A stretch of 19,943 nucleotides of DNA from Candidatus Nealsonbacteria bacterium RIFCSPLOWO2_01_FULL_38_120 (GCA_001821475.1 MHMF01000043.1:1-19943), one strand, 5' to 3'; shown: positions 1 to 7,131, numbered from the stretch's first letter. The notes: generated by a model from the sequence alone, not told the origin. Numbers and translations are program-made.

Positions 1-474
1 TCCTTTTTTATTATCATCATAAATATTCAACTGTTGGTCATCAATTTTTTTGACATCCCCAATATTGATTAATTTCAAATTTATTCCCCAGAATAAAGAG
101 TAAAGATCGTATGCATTAGAAAATAAAACCTCCGCTTCTTTTTTATTGTTTTCTCCAAGTTTCTTTGTTCCAACCTCAATCAATCTCATACAGGCCGCAA
201 GCAAATGTTTTGAAACACACCAAATTTCGCCCTCATATTCTTTGATAATTTTACCCAAGAGTTCCTTGCGCATCTGTCTTACGGTATTCAATAAATCATA
301 ATATTCTGATTTGCCCGTTTTAGCTCCGGTAAAGAAAAAGTGTTCTTCCAAGCTGACTAAATTCATCACTGCAATACTTAAGTCTTCATCGGCAGACAGA
401 TCGAGCTGATGTTCTTTTTTTAACTTATCTATTTTAGTTAATAGTTCGTCAATTTGTGTCAATTGGTTGGTCAT
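1..474 (-). CDS. Unrecognised helical protein, C-terminus beyond window
   Basis: An open frame of 158 codons starts at ATG 474 and runs off the left edge without a stop. It begins 2 bases after the stop codon of the upstream membrane protein gene, so it is probably the sixth gene of the csoR operon. The product is soluble-looking, with no signal peptide or membrane segment, and rich in Leu, Lys and Glu in a pattern typical of helical bundles. Readable stretches include SIAVMNLVSLEEH near residue 34 and EIWCVSKHLLAACMRLIE near residue 82. I do not recognise a named family. The many evenly spaced helices could suggest a HEPN-like or four-helix-bundle fold, but no catalytic motif is visible. Its place at the end of a metal/thiol operon is the only clue to function. 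Confidence 0.8.
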   Translation of the reverse strand, partial: MTNQLTQIDELLTKIDKLKKEHQLDLSADEDLSIAVMNLVSLEEHFFFTGAKTGKSEYYDLLNTVRQMRKELLGKIIKEYEGEIWCVSKHLLAACMRLIEVGTKKLGENNKKEAEVLFSNAYDLYSLFWGINLKLINIGDVKKIDDQQLNIYDDNKKG

Positions 475-476
475 AT

Positions 477-995
477 TTATTTTAGGATAAAATATAAAAC
501 GAAGCTAAAAGTAAGAAGCAAAATAAGAGCTGTTAAAACTTTTTGATGCGAAATAAAAATTTTGCCATGATTTCGTTTCCTTAAAAATCTATCTAAATGA
601 GGGGCAAATAAAAGAAGCAAACTGCCAAAAATTATGCCGAAAAAGATTTTATTGATGCCAAAAATTTTACTGTAAGGACTTAAAGCGTCAAACTGATACA
701 AAAATAACACGGTAAGACCATAAAAAATAATGGGAATGAGAAGGAACTGAAATTTTATTTTTTTTCCTTTTTTAACCAAGAAATTATTGAGCGCTATAGA
801 AAAGGAAAGAATAAATCCGCCAAGCCAAAGGCCAATAATTGTGTCGTCAACTCCGAGCCAGCGGAAAATTCCCAGCAATGATCCCGTTGCCACAACGCAC
901 ATAGGGCAAAATGCCAAGGCTTTAATGGGTAAAAAGAATAAAACAGAACTCAATCCTGCCGCTAAAAAAGTAAGACGGCTTTTAATATTATTCAT
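477..995 (-). CDS. Small membrane protein with CPMC motif
   Basis: This 172-residue protein has about five hydrophobic segments. The first, at residues 10-28, could be a signal anchor and ends in KALAFCPMC, placing a CPxC pair (about residues 30 and 33) at the membrane surface. A Gly/Trp-rich stretch with RWLGVDDTIIGLWLGG follows, then further membrane helices to the C-terminus. CPxC is a typical redox or metal-ligand motif. I recall similar short proteins from CPR genomes without an assigned function. It lies 3 bases downstream of the HMA-DsbA fusion gene and 2 bases upstream of the next gene, so all are probably co-transcribed. A role as membrane partner of the DsbA-like protein, like DsbB or VKOR, is inference: only one Cys pair is visible, whereas those families use two. 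Confidence 0.85.
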   Translation of the reverse strand: MNNIKSRLTFLAAGLSSVLFFLPIKALAFCPMCVVATGSLLGIFRWLGVDDTIIGLWLGGFILSFSIALNNFLVKKGKKIKFQFLLIPIIFYGLTVLFLYQFDALSPYSKIFGINKIFFGIIFGSLLLLFAPHLDRFLRKRNHGKIFISHQKVLTALILLLTFSFVLYFILK

Positions 996-998
996 AAA

Positions 999-2024
999 TT
1001 ATTGATTAAGCAAACCGTCAATTGCTTGTTTGAATAATTCATATGGCAAGGCGCCGCTTATTAATTCGCCGTTAACAAAAGTGGCTGGCGTGCCGTTGAC
1101 TTCTTTTTCCGATCCTTCCTGAAAATCAGCTTGAACTTTTTGAGCGAATTTTCCAGAATCAAGGCAGTCGTTAAATTTCCTCTCGTTTAATCCCAAATCC
1201 CCCGCCCATTTTTTGAAATTCGCGAGACTATAACCGCTTGCGGTCAAATTTTCAAATAGTTTGTCATGATATTCCCAAAATTTTCCTTGCTCGTCGGCGC
1301 ATTCCGATGCCTCAGCCGCTTTTTGCGCGTTGGGATGAAAACCTAATGGAAAATGTTTATAAACTAATCTGACTTTTCCGTTGTAATCATTAAGAATTTT
1401 GTTTAATGTTTGGTAATGCCTTTCGCAAAATGGACATTCAAAATCGGAAAATTCAACCAAAGTAATCGGCGCGTCAAAATCTCCGCGAATATGATTGCTT
1501 TTTGTAATCTCAAAAGCCTGGATAGTTGGTTGATTTTCAATTTGTGAAGGTTGCGCCGCAGAAGGATTATCTTGAGACGGCAAATTCTGACCAATCGCCG
1601 CATTAATGTTTGCGTTGGCTTGGTTTACTTCTTGCGGCAATAATTTTCCCAACATAACAAGCGAAGCGATATTCAAACTCAAAGAAATAACAACGAAGCC
1701 CGTTAAGATTTTTAATGGAGTTAGAAATTCCGATGATGATTGGAGTTTTTCTTTTTCATCTTTATTATAAGAAAGAGAATTGTTGCTTTGCGGTTCTTCT
1801 TTTTTTTCTCCAATTTTTTCTACTTGGTAATTTCCAGCTTCTTTAATGGTTTGAATGATCTCCGATTCCTGAATTTTTTGCTCGTCATAGATTACGACCG
1901 CCTTTTGGGATTCATAATTTACTTTCACATTGATAATTCCTTCATGATTCTTTAATCTATCTTCAATTAAAATAGCGCAAGAGTTGCAATGCATGCCATT
2001 AATTTGAAATTTTGCTTTTTGCAT
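999..2024 (-). CDS. HMA metal-binding domain fused to membrane-anchored DsbA-like thioredoxin
   Basis: The product has 341 residues in three parts. Residues 1-70 are a heavy-metal-associated (HMA) domain with the GMHCNSC motif (Cys13, Cys16), which binds Cu(I) or similar soft metals in known families. Residues 104-128 are one transmembrane helix after a charged linker. Residues about 165-340 are a DsbA-like thioredoxin domain with active site ECPFC (Cys197, Cys200), the expected cis-proline in GTPATF (Pro313), and two further cysteines (242, 287) that could form a structural disulfide. Known topology rules would put the HMA domain inside and the DsbA domain outside. DsbA-like domains oxidise or isomerise thiols of exported proteins. 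The fusion is unusual and suggests metal status and extracytoplasmic thiol chemistry are coupled. It sits mid-operon under csoR. Confidence 0.92.
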   Translation of the reverse strand: MQKAKFQINGMHCNSCAILIEDRLKNHEGIINVKVNYESQKAVVIYDEQKIQESEIIQTIKEAGNYQVEKIGEKKEEPQSNNSLSYNKDEKEKLQSSSEFLTPLKILTGFVVISLSLNIASLVMLGKLLPQEVNQANANINAAIGQNLPSQDNPSAAQPSQIENQPTIQAFEITKSNHIRGDFDAPITLVEFSDFECPFCERHYQTLNKILNDYNGKVRLVYKHFPLGFHPNAQKAAEASECADEQGKFWEYHDKLFENLTASGYSLANFKKWAGDLGLNERKFNDCLDSGKFAQKVQADFQEGSEKEVNGTPATFVNGELISGALPYELFKQAIDGLLNQ

Positions 2025-2055
2025 GTTTATTAACTTTAATTATTAAAATTATTTT

Positions 2056-2268
2056 TTAATGACAATCGTTATTAGTTTTATTTTTAGCGATAGTATCATC
2101 TTTTTTCATAAATAATTTCATCAAAACAATATGAGAAAGCGGGCAAAGCAAAATTAATAAAACGGCAAACGAACCAATATCAAAATATTTAGGCAATATG
2201 ATTATAGCCAACATTGCCAAAGCGCAACATACAAGCATTATTAATAAGTGTTTATTTTTCATTGTCAT
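2056..2268 (-). CDS. DUF2933-like small membrane protein
   Basis: This 70-residue protein has two hydrophobic helices (about residues 7-25 and 33-53) and a polar tail ending in NDCH. The second helix carries LLCPLSHIVLMKLFM, which resembles the LCPLMHLFM signature of DUF2933 proteins. Those are small membrane proteins often encoded beside copper and heavy-metal genes. The tail Cys and His could bind metal, but this is not shown. Start ATG 2268 is followed by a second ATG at 2262, and no Shine-Dalgarno sequence distinguishes them. The gene lies 22 bases after the TauE/SafE-type gene and 31 bases before the HMA-DsbA gene, consistent with one operon. Confidence 0.8.
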   Translation of the reverse strand: MTMKNKHLLIMLVCCALAMLAIIILPKYFDIGSFAVLLILLCPLSHIVLMKLFMKKDDTIAKNKTNNDCH

Positions 2269-2290
2269 ATTTGAAAATTAAATTATATTT

Positions 2291-4018
2291 TTATCTCGCC
2301 CCGCAACTTCCGCCGCTCCCGCCGCCGCAACCGCAACCTTTGGCGCCGGAAGGGATAACATCGTCGCTCTCTATATTATTTGCCGCTTGAGCGGTGTTAA
2401 AATTTTGAACCGCGGTTTTTTTGTCAATCACTTCTATGATACCGGAAACCATTCCCATCCAGCAGGAAAACTTGTATTTTCCCGGTTTGACCGGCGTAAA
2501 TTCTTTAACAATTGTCTGGCCCGGAGTAAGAACGATTTCTCCGCTAAATAAGCCCTTTGAAATAATGGCATTGGTGCAACCGCTCGTTCCTTTATCGGTA
2601 ATTTCCCAACTTACTGGAATTCCAGCTTCCACTTTAAAATAATTTGGCTTGTAGCCTGAGCTTGAAGCATTCATCTTTATAACCTGTTCGCCGTTAACAA
2701 TGGGCGGGAGTCCCTCGTTGTTCTTACTGGTTGACGACAGGTTGTTGGAATTGAGTTTTATATCGCTAAAACTGGAAAACCCTAAAACATTTAATTGGGA
2801 GTTGATATTAAAAAGAGCGAAAAATAAAACTAGAACGCCGGCAACCTTTTGAAATTTATTGGCTAAATGCGGCTTTTGAGAAAATTTAATCGCCGATAAT
2901 CCGATTGCCAGAAGAGATGGCAAGGTTCCTAACGCGAAGAAGAACATAATCAGGGCTCCTTGAATCGCGCTTCCGGAAATTAAGGCCAGCCCCTGCGCTG
3001 TTATGGTGAAACCGCAAGGCAGAAAAAAAGTCAAAGCCCCCATCAGAAAAGGCATATATTTTCCTTGAAATTTTGTTTCATCGGCAATGCGCCTGGTTAT
3101 AAATTTAGGCATTGTAAACTGAAATTTTCGGAAGGTTTTTATCCCCAACATTTGCAACGCTAAAAATAACATCATCGTAGAAACAGCGACAATTAAAATA
3201 GAACTAAAAGTTAAAGAAATTTGGAATTTACTGCCAATGGCGCCGATGACTCCCCCTAAAAGAGCGTAAGAAACGATTCTTCCGAAATTGAACATCAAAT
3301 GGGGTTGGAATTTTTCCAAGGTTGAATTTTTTTCCGAGTACATTTCAAGCCATTGTTTTGACATTGAAAGTATCAGTCCGCCGACCAAAGCCGCGCAACT
3401 GGAAACGCCGGCTAAAAGCCCTAAAAAGAAAAATGCCGGCAAAAACGAACTTGAATTAACGCTTATTAAACCGGCAAAACCGCTGTTTCTAATCAGAAAA
3501 AAGCCAATGATGATAAATAAAGCCGTACCAGCAATCACAAAAAAATCTCCATTTTTTTGTTCAGTAATTTTTGCCGGTTCATCAAAAAATAGATAGCCTT
3601 CTTTTTTAAAAATACTGTTTAATCTATTAACGCCTGGTCTTTGCCCTTGATGGACAATAAAAACCTTGCCTTTGTCAGTTGACGCTTCAACTGATTTTAT
3701 TTCTTTCAGCGCCGCCAATCTTTTCTCTATTAAGATCTCGCAGGAAGCGCAATGCATTCCTTTAACGAAAAAAGTATATTCTCTTTCCGCTGGCAGAGCA
3801 TTTCCCCTCCCCTCTATTTGAAACCCAATTTTTTCTATTGCCCCTATTATTTTATCTTGAGAAATAATGCTGTCATTAAATTCTATAATTGTTTCGCCGT
3901 TTTTTTCATTGACATTAATGTCTTTTACTCCTTTCAATATATCAATTTCCGTCTCAATTAAAGCTTTGTCGTTTTCTGAACGAATATTTTTAATTTGAAT
4001 TCCGGTTTTTTTAAACAT
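2291..4018 (-). CDS. HMA / DsbD-like (TauE/SafE) membrane protein with cupredoxin domain
   Basis: The 575-residue protein combines four parts. Residues 1-70 look like an HMA fold lacking the Cys pair. Residues 80-150 are a second HMA domain with GMHCASC (Cys90, Cys93). Residues about 160-405 form a six-to-seven-helix DsbD_2/TauE-SafE-type membrane domain with a Cys in SSCAALVGG (208) and one in FLPCGF (335), the pair expected to carry thiol electrons across the membrane. Residues 440-532 are a cupredoxin-like domain with SGCTNA (Cys481) and SCWMGM (Cys519, Met521, Met523) as likely copper ligands. The tail (561-572) is Gly/Cys-rich with three Cys. This architecture is known in Gram-positive bacteria and annotated only loosely as a sulfite exporter family. 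A role in copper delivery, export or redox relay is inferred from domains and csoR linkage. Confidence 0.9.
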   Translation of the reverse strand: MFKKTGIQIKNIRSENDKALIETEIDILKGVKDINVNEKNGETIIEFNDSIISQDKIIGAIEKIGFQIEGRGNALPAEREYTFFVKGMHCASCEILIEKRLAALKEIKSVEASTDKGKVFIVHQGQRPGVNRLNSIFKKEGYLFFDEPAKITEQKNGDFFVIAGTALFIIIGFFLIRNSGFAGLISVNSSSFLPAFFFLGLLAGVSSCAALVGGLILSMSKQWLEMYSEKNSTLEKFQPHLMFNFGRIVSYALLGGVIGAIGSKFQISLTFSSILIVAVSTMMLFLALQMLGIKTFRKFQFTMPKFITRRIADETKFQGKYMPFLMGALTFFLPCGFTITAQGLALISGSAIQGALIMFFFALGTLPSLLAIGLSAIKFSQKPHLANKFQKVAGVLVLFFALFNINSQLNVLGFSSFSDIKLNSNNLSSTSKNNEGLPPIVNGEQVIKMNASSSGYKPNYFKVEAGIPVSWEITDKGTSGCTNAIISKGLFSGEIVLTPGQTIVKEFTPVKPGKYKFSCWMGMVSGIIEVIDKKTAVQNFNTAQAANNIESDDVIPSGAKGCGCGGGSGGSCGAR

Positions 4019-4031
4019 AACAATATTGTTT

Positions 4032-4304
4032 TTATTTAATAAATAATTTTGTGATTTTTAATATTTCTTCAATCATTTCTTGTTTTCTCTTCTCATTGCT
4101 TGTTTCCATTGCTTTCTTAAAACAAGTATTAAGATGATTCTCCATCAGCATCTGATGAGCGGACTTTAAGAGCCCTAATGCCGCCAAATTTTGCTGCATA
4201 ATATTTATGCAGTATTCGTCAGCTTCAACCATTTTAATAATTTTTAATATTGATCCTTGAGCCTTCTTGAAATTAATAAGAGTGCCTTCTTTTTTTTCAG
4301 ACAT
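4032..4304 (-). CDS. csoR: CsoR-family copper-sensing repressor
   Basis: The 90-residue all-helical protein matches the CsoR/RcnR (DUF156) repressor family in length and pattern. The metal-binding triad is present with exact CsoR spacing: Cys32, His57 and Cys61 (C-x24-H-x3-C). That spacing equals the Cu(I) site of characterised CsoR proteins, so copper is the likeliest signal. RcnR/FrmR types use other residues. In the family, metal binding releases the repressor from a GC-containing inverted repeat near its own promoter. Here an inverted repeat lies just downstream of a strong promoter at 4361-4388, so autoregulation is expected. It is the first gene of the minus-strand operon and is followed after 13 bases by the HMA/DsbD-like/cupredoxin gene. 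Confidence 0.93.
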   Translation of the reverse strand: MSEKKEGTLINFKKAQGSILKIIKMVEADEYCINIMQQNLAALGLLKSAHQMLMENHLNTCFKKAMETSNEKRKQEMIEEILKITKLFIK

Positions 4305-4335
4305 AGCTTTTATTGTTGGTTGTTATTAGATTTCC

Positions 4336-4354
4336 ACACCTTGACCATAGGTGT
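4336..4354 (-). promoter_or_regulatory. Candidate CsoR operator
   Basis: An inverted repeat ACACCT-N7-AGGTGT lies just downstream of the -10 box, at about +1 to +20 of the predicted transcript. CsoR repressors bind pseudo-palindromes with G/C-rich arms at such positions. The site is the only symmetric element between promoter and csoR. Binding by CsoR is inferred from position and gene content. Confidence 0.6.
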
Positions 4355-4360
4355 AGGTAT

Positions 4361-4388
4361 ATGATAGCAAACGAGCAACCATTGTCAA
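4361..4388 (-). promoter_or_regulatory. Strong sigma70-type promoter of the csoR operon
   Basis: On the minus strand a perfect -35 box TTGACA (4383-4388) is followed after 16 bases by TATCAT (4361-4366), one mismatch from consensus. Transcription would start near 4355 and give a leader of about 50 bases before csoR. It is the only clear promoter ahead of the six minus-strand genes down to position 1. Confidence 0.75.
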
Positions 4389-4407
4389 CCCCCATTAGAA
4401 GTAAGTC

Positions 4408-4423
4408 GGCAAAGGCGTTTGCC
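4408..4423. repeat. Small GC-rich hairpin between divergent promoters
   Basis: GGCAAA and TTTGCC face each other across a 4-base loop, inside a GC-richer stretch (about 4400-4445) unlike the flanking AT-rich DNA. It lies upstream of both the csoR promoter (minus) and the promoter of the next plus-strand gene. It may be a small dispersed repeat; no regulatory role can be shown. Confidence 0.4.
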
Positions 4424-4464
4424 TCTGCTCGCGGATCGGACTTTTGATGGGTCAACTTCTTGTG

Positions 4465-4493
4465 TTTACTGATTAATAATTTTTTGGTAGAAT
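4465..4493 (+). promoter_or_regulatory. Promoter for the small membrane protein / yraN pair
   Basis: TTTACT (4465-4470) and TAGAAT (4488-4493) are separated by the ideal 17 bases. The -10 box has one mismatch to consensus. The start codon follows 31 bases after the -10 box. Confidence 0.5.
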
Positions 4494-4524
4494 AAAAATA
4501 ATAGAAATTGATTTTCTCAAAAAT

Positions 4525-4785
4525 ATGGAGTTCTTGATTTATTTTATCGCCGGCGTGGCGCAGGATTTTTTAAGCACTTTGAATTGGCGCTATGTTGCAG
4601 AGAAAAAAATTTTGCCGTCAATGATTTTTTCTTTTCTCACCGTTGCCGTTGGAATGGTTGTTCTTTATAATATTGTTAAGGATTTGGATCCTCAAAAAAG
4701 CATTTTAGCGATAATGATTTATTGCGCGGGAATTGCCGGCGGCACTTTTTTGGCAATGAAATTTAAGTTAGGATTAAAGAGTTAA
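4525..4785 (+). CDS. Small membrane protein, unknown function
   Basis: This 86-residue protein has three hydrophobic segments (about residues 2-18, 30-50 and 60-78) and a short basic tail ending KFKLGLKS. The opening stretch FIAGVAQDFLSTLNWRYVAEKK puts polar residues between helices one and two. I do not recognise a named family with confidence. It looks like compact small membrane proteins seen in many CPR and phage genomes, so a holin-like or transporter-like role is possible but unsupported. It is 15 bases upstream of yraN and is probably co-transcribed with it from the promoter at 4465-4493. Confidence 0.75.
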   Translation: MEFLIYFIAGVAQDFLSTLNWRYVAEKKILPSMIFSFLTVAVGMVVLYNIVKDLDPQKSILAIMIYCAGIAGGTFLAMKFKLGLKS

Positions 4786-4800
4786 AAAAGATTTAATTTT

Positions 4801-5196
4801 ATGAGCGGCTCAAAGGAATTGGGAGATTTTGGGGAAAGGGTGGCTTGTTTTTATCTTAAGAACAAGGGTTATAAAATTTTGGAAAGAAATTATTTTGAAA
4901 ATTGGAGCCATGGGACTAGAAAAGGGGAAATTGATATTATTGCCGGAAAAGAGGGTAATTTTTATTTTATTGAAGTCAAGACATCGGCGCAGGCAAAACT
5001 TAGCGCCTTCCATCCTGAAGACAAAATTGATTTTCATAAACAAAGGCAGATAGCGAGTATGGCGCAGGATTGGCTTTTGAAGAACAAAATTCCGATAGAT
5101 TCAAAATGGCAAATTGACGCTATTTCAATAAAAATTGACTTAGAGACAAAAAAAGCCAAAATTCGCCATTTGGAAAATATCGTATCAGATAACTGA
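4801..5196 (+). CDS. yraN: YraN/UPF0102 family nuclease-fold protein
   Basis: The 131-residue product matches the UPF0102 (YraN) family in length and motif order. The N-terminus has GDFGERVACFYLKNKGYKIL (Glu12 is the conserved helix-one acid). KGEIDII (Asp45) and FIEVKT (Glu58, Lys60) supply the D-ExK core of the Holliday-junction-resolvase-like PD-(D/E)XK fold. All core residues are intact. The cellular role of the family is still unsettled; involvement in DNA repair or recombination is usually suggested. The gene follows the small membrane protein closely and is followed by a stem-loop at 5206-5226. Start ATG 4801 was chosen because it gives the usual family N-terminus. Confidence 0.92.
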   Translation: MSGSKELGDFGERVACFYLKNKGYKILERNYFENWSHGTRKGEIDIIAGKEGNFYFIEVKTSAQAKLSAFHPEDKIDFHKQRQIASMAQDWLLKNKIPIDSKWQIDAISIKIDLETKKAKIRHLENIVSDN

Positions 5197-5205
5197 TAGA
5201 TAATG

Positions 5206-5226
5206 TAGCGGGAGTATGTCCCGCTA
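5206..5226 (+). terminator. Stem-loop after yraN
   Basis: TAGCGGGA and TCCCGCTA form a perfect 8-bp stem with a 5-base loop, 10 bases after the yraN stop. No T-run follows, so it may stabilise the mRNA end rather than terminate. Its GCGGGA core resembles the hairpin at 5692-5710. Confidence 0.45.
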
Positions 5227-5268
5227 TATTGAGCGCTCTTAGGGTTTGTTTAATTTAAGGGAGATATA

Positions 5269-5277
5269 TGGTATGAT
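5269..5277 (+). promoter_or_regulatory. Extended -10 promoter of the receiver gene
   Basis: TGGTATGAT is an extended -10 element (TGn plus TATGAT), 20 bases before the start codon. No good -35 box is seen at the right distance; TTGTTT lies 20 bases upstream. Confidence 0.4.
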
Positions 5278-5297
5278 AATTTAATAATCGTAAGATT

Positions 5298-5687
5298 ATG
5301 AAGAATAGGATTTTACTTATAGAGGACGATGTTGAGACAATAGACCTTTATAAATTAAATTTAGAGAAGGCGGGTTTTAAATTAGAAATAATTAAGTGGG
5401 GGAAAGAGGCGCTGGAGAGAGTGGAAAAAATAGGAACCATAGGCGACCAAAAGCCGGATTTAATTCTTTTAGATATTATTCTGCCTGATATTAACGGGAT
5501 ACATGTTTTAGAAAAAATTAGAGATAAAAAAGAGACCAGCGATATTCCGGTTTTAATTCTTACGAATTATAGCAATTCAAAAACAGAAGAAGCAAGCTCC
5601 CGCCTGAACGCGCAGGGTTATTTTATAAAGACAAATCATACTCCAAAAGAAATCATCCGCATAATCCAGAAAATTTTAAGGAAATAA
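5298..5687 (+). CDS. Single-domain response regulator (CheY-like receiver)
   Basis: The 129 residues are one complete receiver domain with no output domain. The acidic pocket is EDD (Glu9, Asp10, Asp11), the phosphorylated residue is Asp59 in LILLDIILPD, the switch Thr is in LILTNYS, and the conserved Lys is in YFIKTNH. All catalytic residues are intact, so it should accept phosphate from a histidine kinase. No kinase is encoded in the window. Stand-alone receivers act as phosphate relays or through protein contacts. It has its own weak promoter and a clear bidirectional terminator directly after its stop, so it is likely monocistronic. Confidence 0.93.
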   Translation: MKNRILLIEDDVETIDLYKLNLEKAGFKLEIIKWGKEALERVEKIGTIGDQKPDLILLDIILPDINGIHVLEKIRDKKETSDIPVLILTNYSNSKTEEASSRLNAQGYFIKTNHTPKEIIRIIQKILRK

Positions 5688-5691
5688 AAAT

Positions 5692-5716
5692 TGCGGGATA
5701 TGCCCCCGCAGTTTTT
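5692..5716 (+). terminator. Bidirectional intrinsic terminator
   Basis: TGCGGG and CCCGCA form a stem around a 7-base loop, followed by GTTTTTA on the plus strand and ATTTTTATTT on the minus strand. It lies between convergent genes: the receiver gene (plus) and the Hsp20 gene (minus). Confidence 0.8.
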
Positions 5717-5732
5717 ATTGAAATTTTAAGTT

Positions 5733-6368
5733 TTAACTCTCTTCAACCAGGAGTTTCTTTTTTTCTTTCCTGCCGGTTTTAGGGAGCCGGATTGTTAGAA
5801 TTCCTTGGCTTAAGCCGGCTTTTATTTGAAGATTGTTCACTTCTTCGGGCAGAACTATTTCCCGGCAGAATCTGCCCCAGTGGCATTCCTGATAAAAATA
5901 ATTCTGGTTTTCTTTTTCCATTGGTTTTGGTCGGGACCCTCTTATCAAAACAATGTCATTTTCAACTAAGATATCTAAATCCTCCGGCTTTACTCCAGCG
6001 ATGGCTGACTGAACTACTATTTCTTTTTCTGTTTGATAGACATCTATCGCAAGCTGGCCCTCTTCTTCAAGCCAATTATTTTCCTCAGCGTGTTCTTTTT
6101 TGCTTGTTTCAAATTTTTCTGTTTTTATCTCAATTTTTCCTTCGCTTGGTTTTATCTTTGGTTTGGGGTTTTCTTCCGCGATGTTCTCTATAAGTTTTTC
6201 TTCTCTGATGGAGCGAGGCTCTTCCTTTTTCTTTTTTCTGGAAACTGTTTTCGGCTTTTCTGTTTCTTTAGGATTTATTTCTTCTCGTTTTATTTCTTCG
6301 GGCATTGCCTCTTTGGGTAATTCGTTTATTTCCATTCCCTTTTTCAGTTTTTCTAAAAAATTAGCCAT
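5733..6368 (-). CDS. Hsp20 family small heat-shock protein with long charged N-terminal arm
   Basis: The last ~110 of 211 residues form an alpha-crystallin domain: LAIDVYQTEKEIVVQSAIAG, then VENDIVLIRGSR, YFYQECHWGRFCREIVLP and the conserved QGILTIRLPK. Such proteins hold unfolding proteins in solution without ATP. The first ~95 residues are an unusually long, low-complexity arm of Lys, Glu and Pro with several KKKK/EEK runs, likely disordered. Typical Hsp20 proteins are near 150 residues, so the extension is the odd part. The gene starts 7 bases after the PrsW stop and is probably in its operon; its end meets a bidirectional terminator. Pairing a membrane protease with a chaperone suggests a stress role (inference). 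Confidence 0.92.
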   Translation of the reverse strand: MANFLEKLKKGMEINELPKEAMPEEIKREEINPKETEKPKTVSRKKKKEEPRSIREEKLIENIAEENPKPKIKPSEGKIEIKTEKFETSKKEHAEENNWLEEEGQLAIDVYQTEKEIVVQSAIAGVKPEDLDILVENDIVLIRGSRPKPMEKENQNYFYQECHWGRFCREIVLPEEVNNLQIKAGLSQGILTIRLPKTGRKEKKKLLVEES

Positions 6369-6375
6369 ATTTATA

Positions 6376-7131
6376 TTATACCTTACAAACGCTTTTCATT
6401 TTTTTAAGTTTTTTAAATCCCCGCAGAACGAAAATCGCAAGACCTGTTAAAATTAGAAGCAGGGGAACAAAAGTGATGATAAAAAGCTGAGGGTCCGTGA
6501 TAGCAAAACTGTTTTTAATTATTGTCCAGCTCTCTCCATTTCCTATTATAAAGATATTAAATAATCCATGCAAGGCAACAGCAATCAATAGCCCGAAAAT
6601 AAATGTTCTTTTTTTCTTTTTCGCTTCGCATAAAGAAATCGCCAGGAAGTATCCTACCACGCCGGAGCATAGCGTATGCAGAAATGTGGCCCCTAGAAAC
6701 CGCAGAGAGCTTATTGCCGCTGTTCCTGCAATGGATTTTCCCATTGATAAAAGAGCCAGAATATTTTCCAAAGCCGCAAATCCGAGAGCTGAAATTATCA
6801 TATAGATCATAACATCAACCGGCTCATCAAAATCCGGATGATTCAGTACTTTATACCTGATCACTAAATATTTAAATGTTTCTTCAATAAAAGCTATGCC
6901 GAAGAACCAATATATGATTGTTTTAATCAAAGGCGATAAAGTTAAATTTTCCAGCGCTCCCGCAACGGCTATCTCTAAAAATAAAACCGGAATAGTGGCG
7001 AGCATCCCATAGAAAAAAATTTTCAAAACCATTTTATTTGGCTCGGGATGGTGGTCTTTTCTCAGATAAAACAAAAGCCAGATAAAACTGGGAGCTATGC
7101 CGAAAATTATAGGAATGGAATAATTCATCAT
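6376..7131 (-). CDS. prsW: PrsW-family intramembrane protease
   Basis: The 251-residue protein has about seven to eight membrane helices and the PrsW signatures in order: FIEETFKYLV (Glu83, Glu84, Lys87), FAALEN (Glu122), FLHTLCSGVVGY (His152) and ALHGLFNI (His188). These Glu and His residues are the expected active-site set. In Bacillus PrsW cleaves an anti-sigma factor in response to envelope stress; here the substrate is unknown, and CPR members often lack an obvious anti-sigma partner. ATG 7131 is followed by a second ATG; either could be used. It is the first gene of a two-gene operon with Hsp20. Confidence 0.92.
   Translation of the reverse strand: MMNYSIPIIFGIAPSFIWLLFYLRKDHHPEPNKMVLKIFFYGMLATIPVLFLEIAVAGALENLTLSPLIKTIIYWFFGIAFIEETFKYLVIRYKVLNHPDFDEPVDVMIYMIISALGFAALENILALLSMGKSIAGTAAISSLRFLGATFLHTLCSGVVGYFLAISLCEAKKKKRTFIFGLLIAVALHGLFNIFIIGNGESWTIIKNSFAITDPQLFIITFVPLLLILTGLAIFVLRGFKKLKKMKSVCKV

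Noticed and set aside
5792..6450. Several Phe/Leu-rich plus-strand frames
   Set aside because: They are reverse shadows of the Lys/Glu-rich Hsp20 arm and of prsW.
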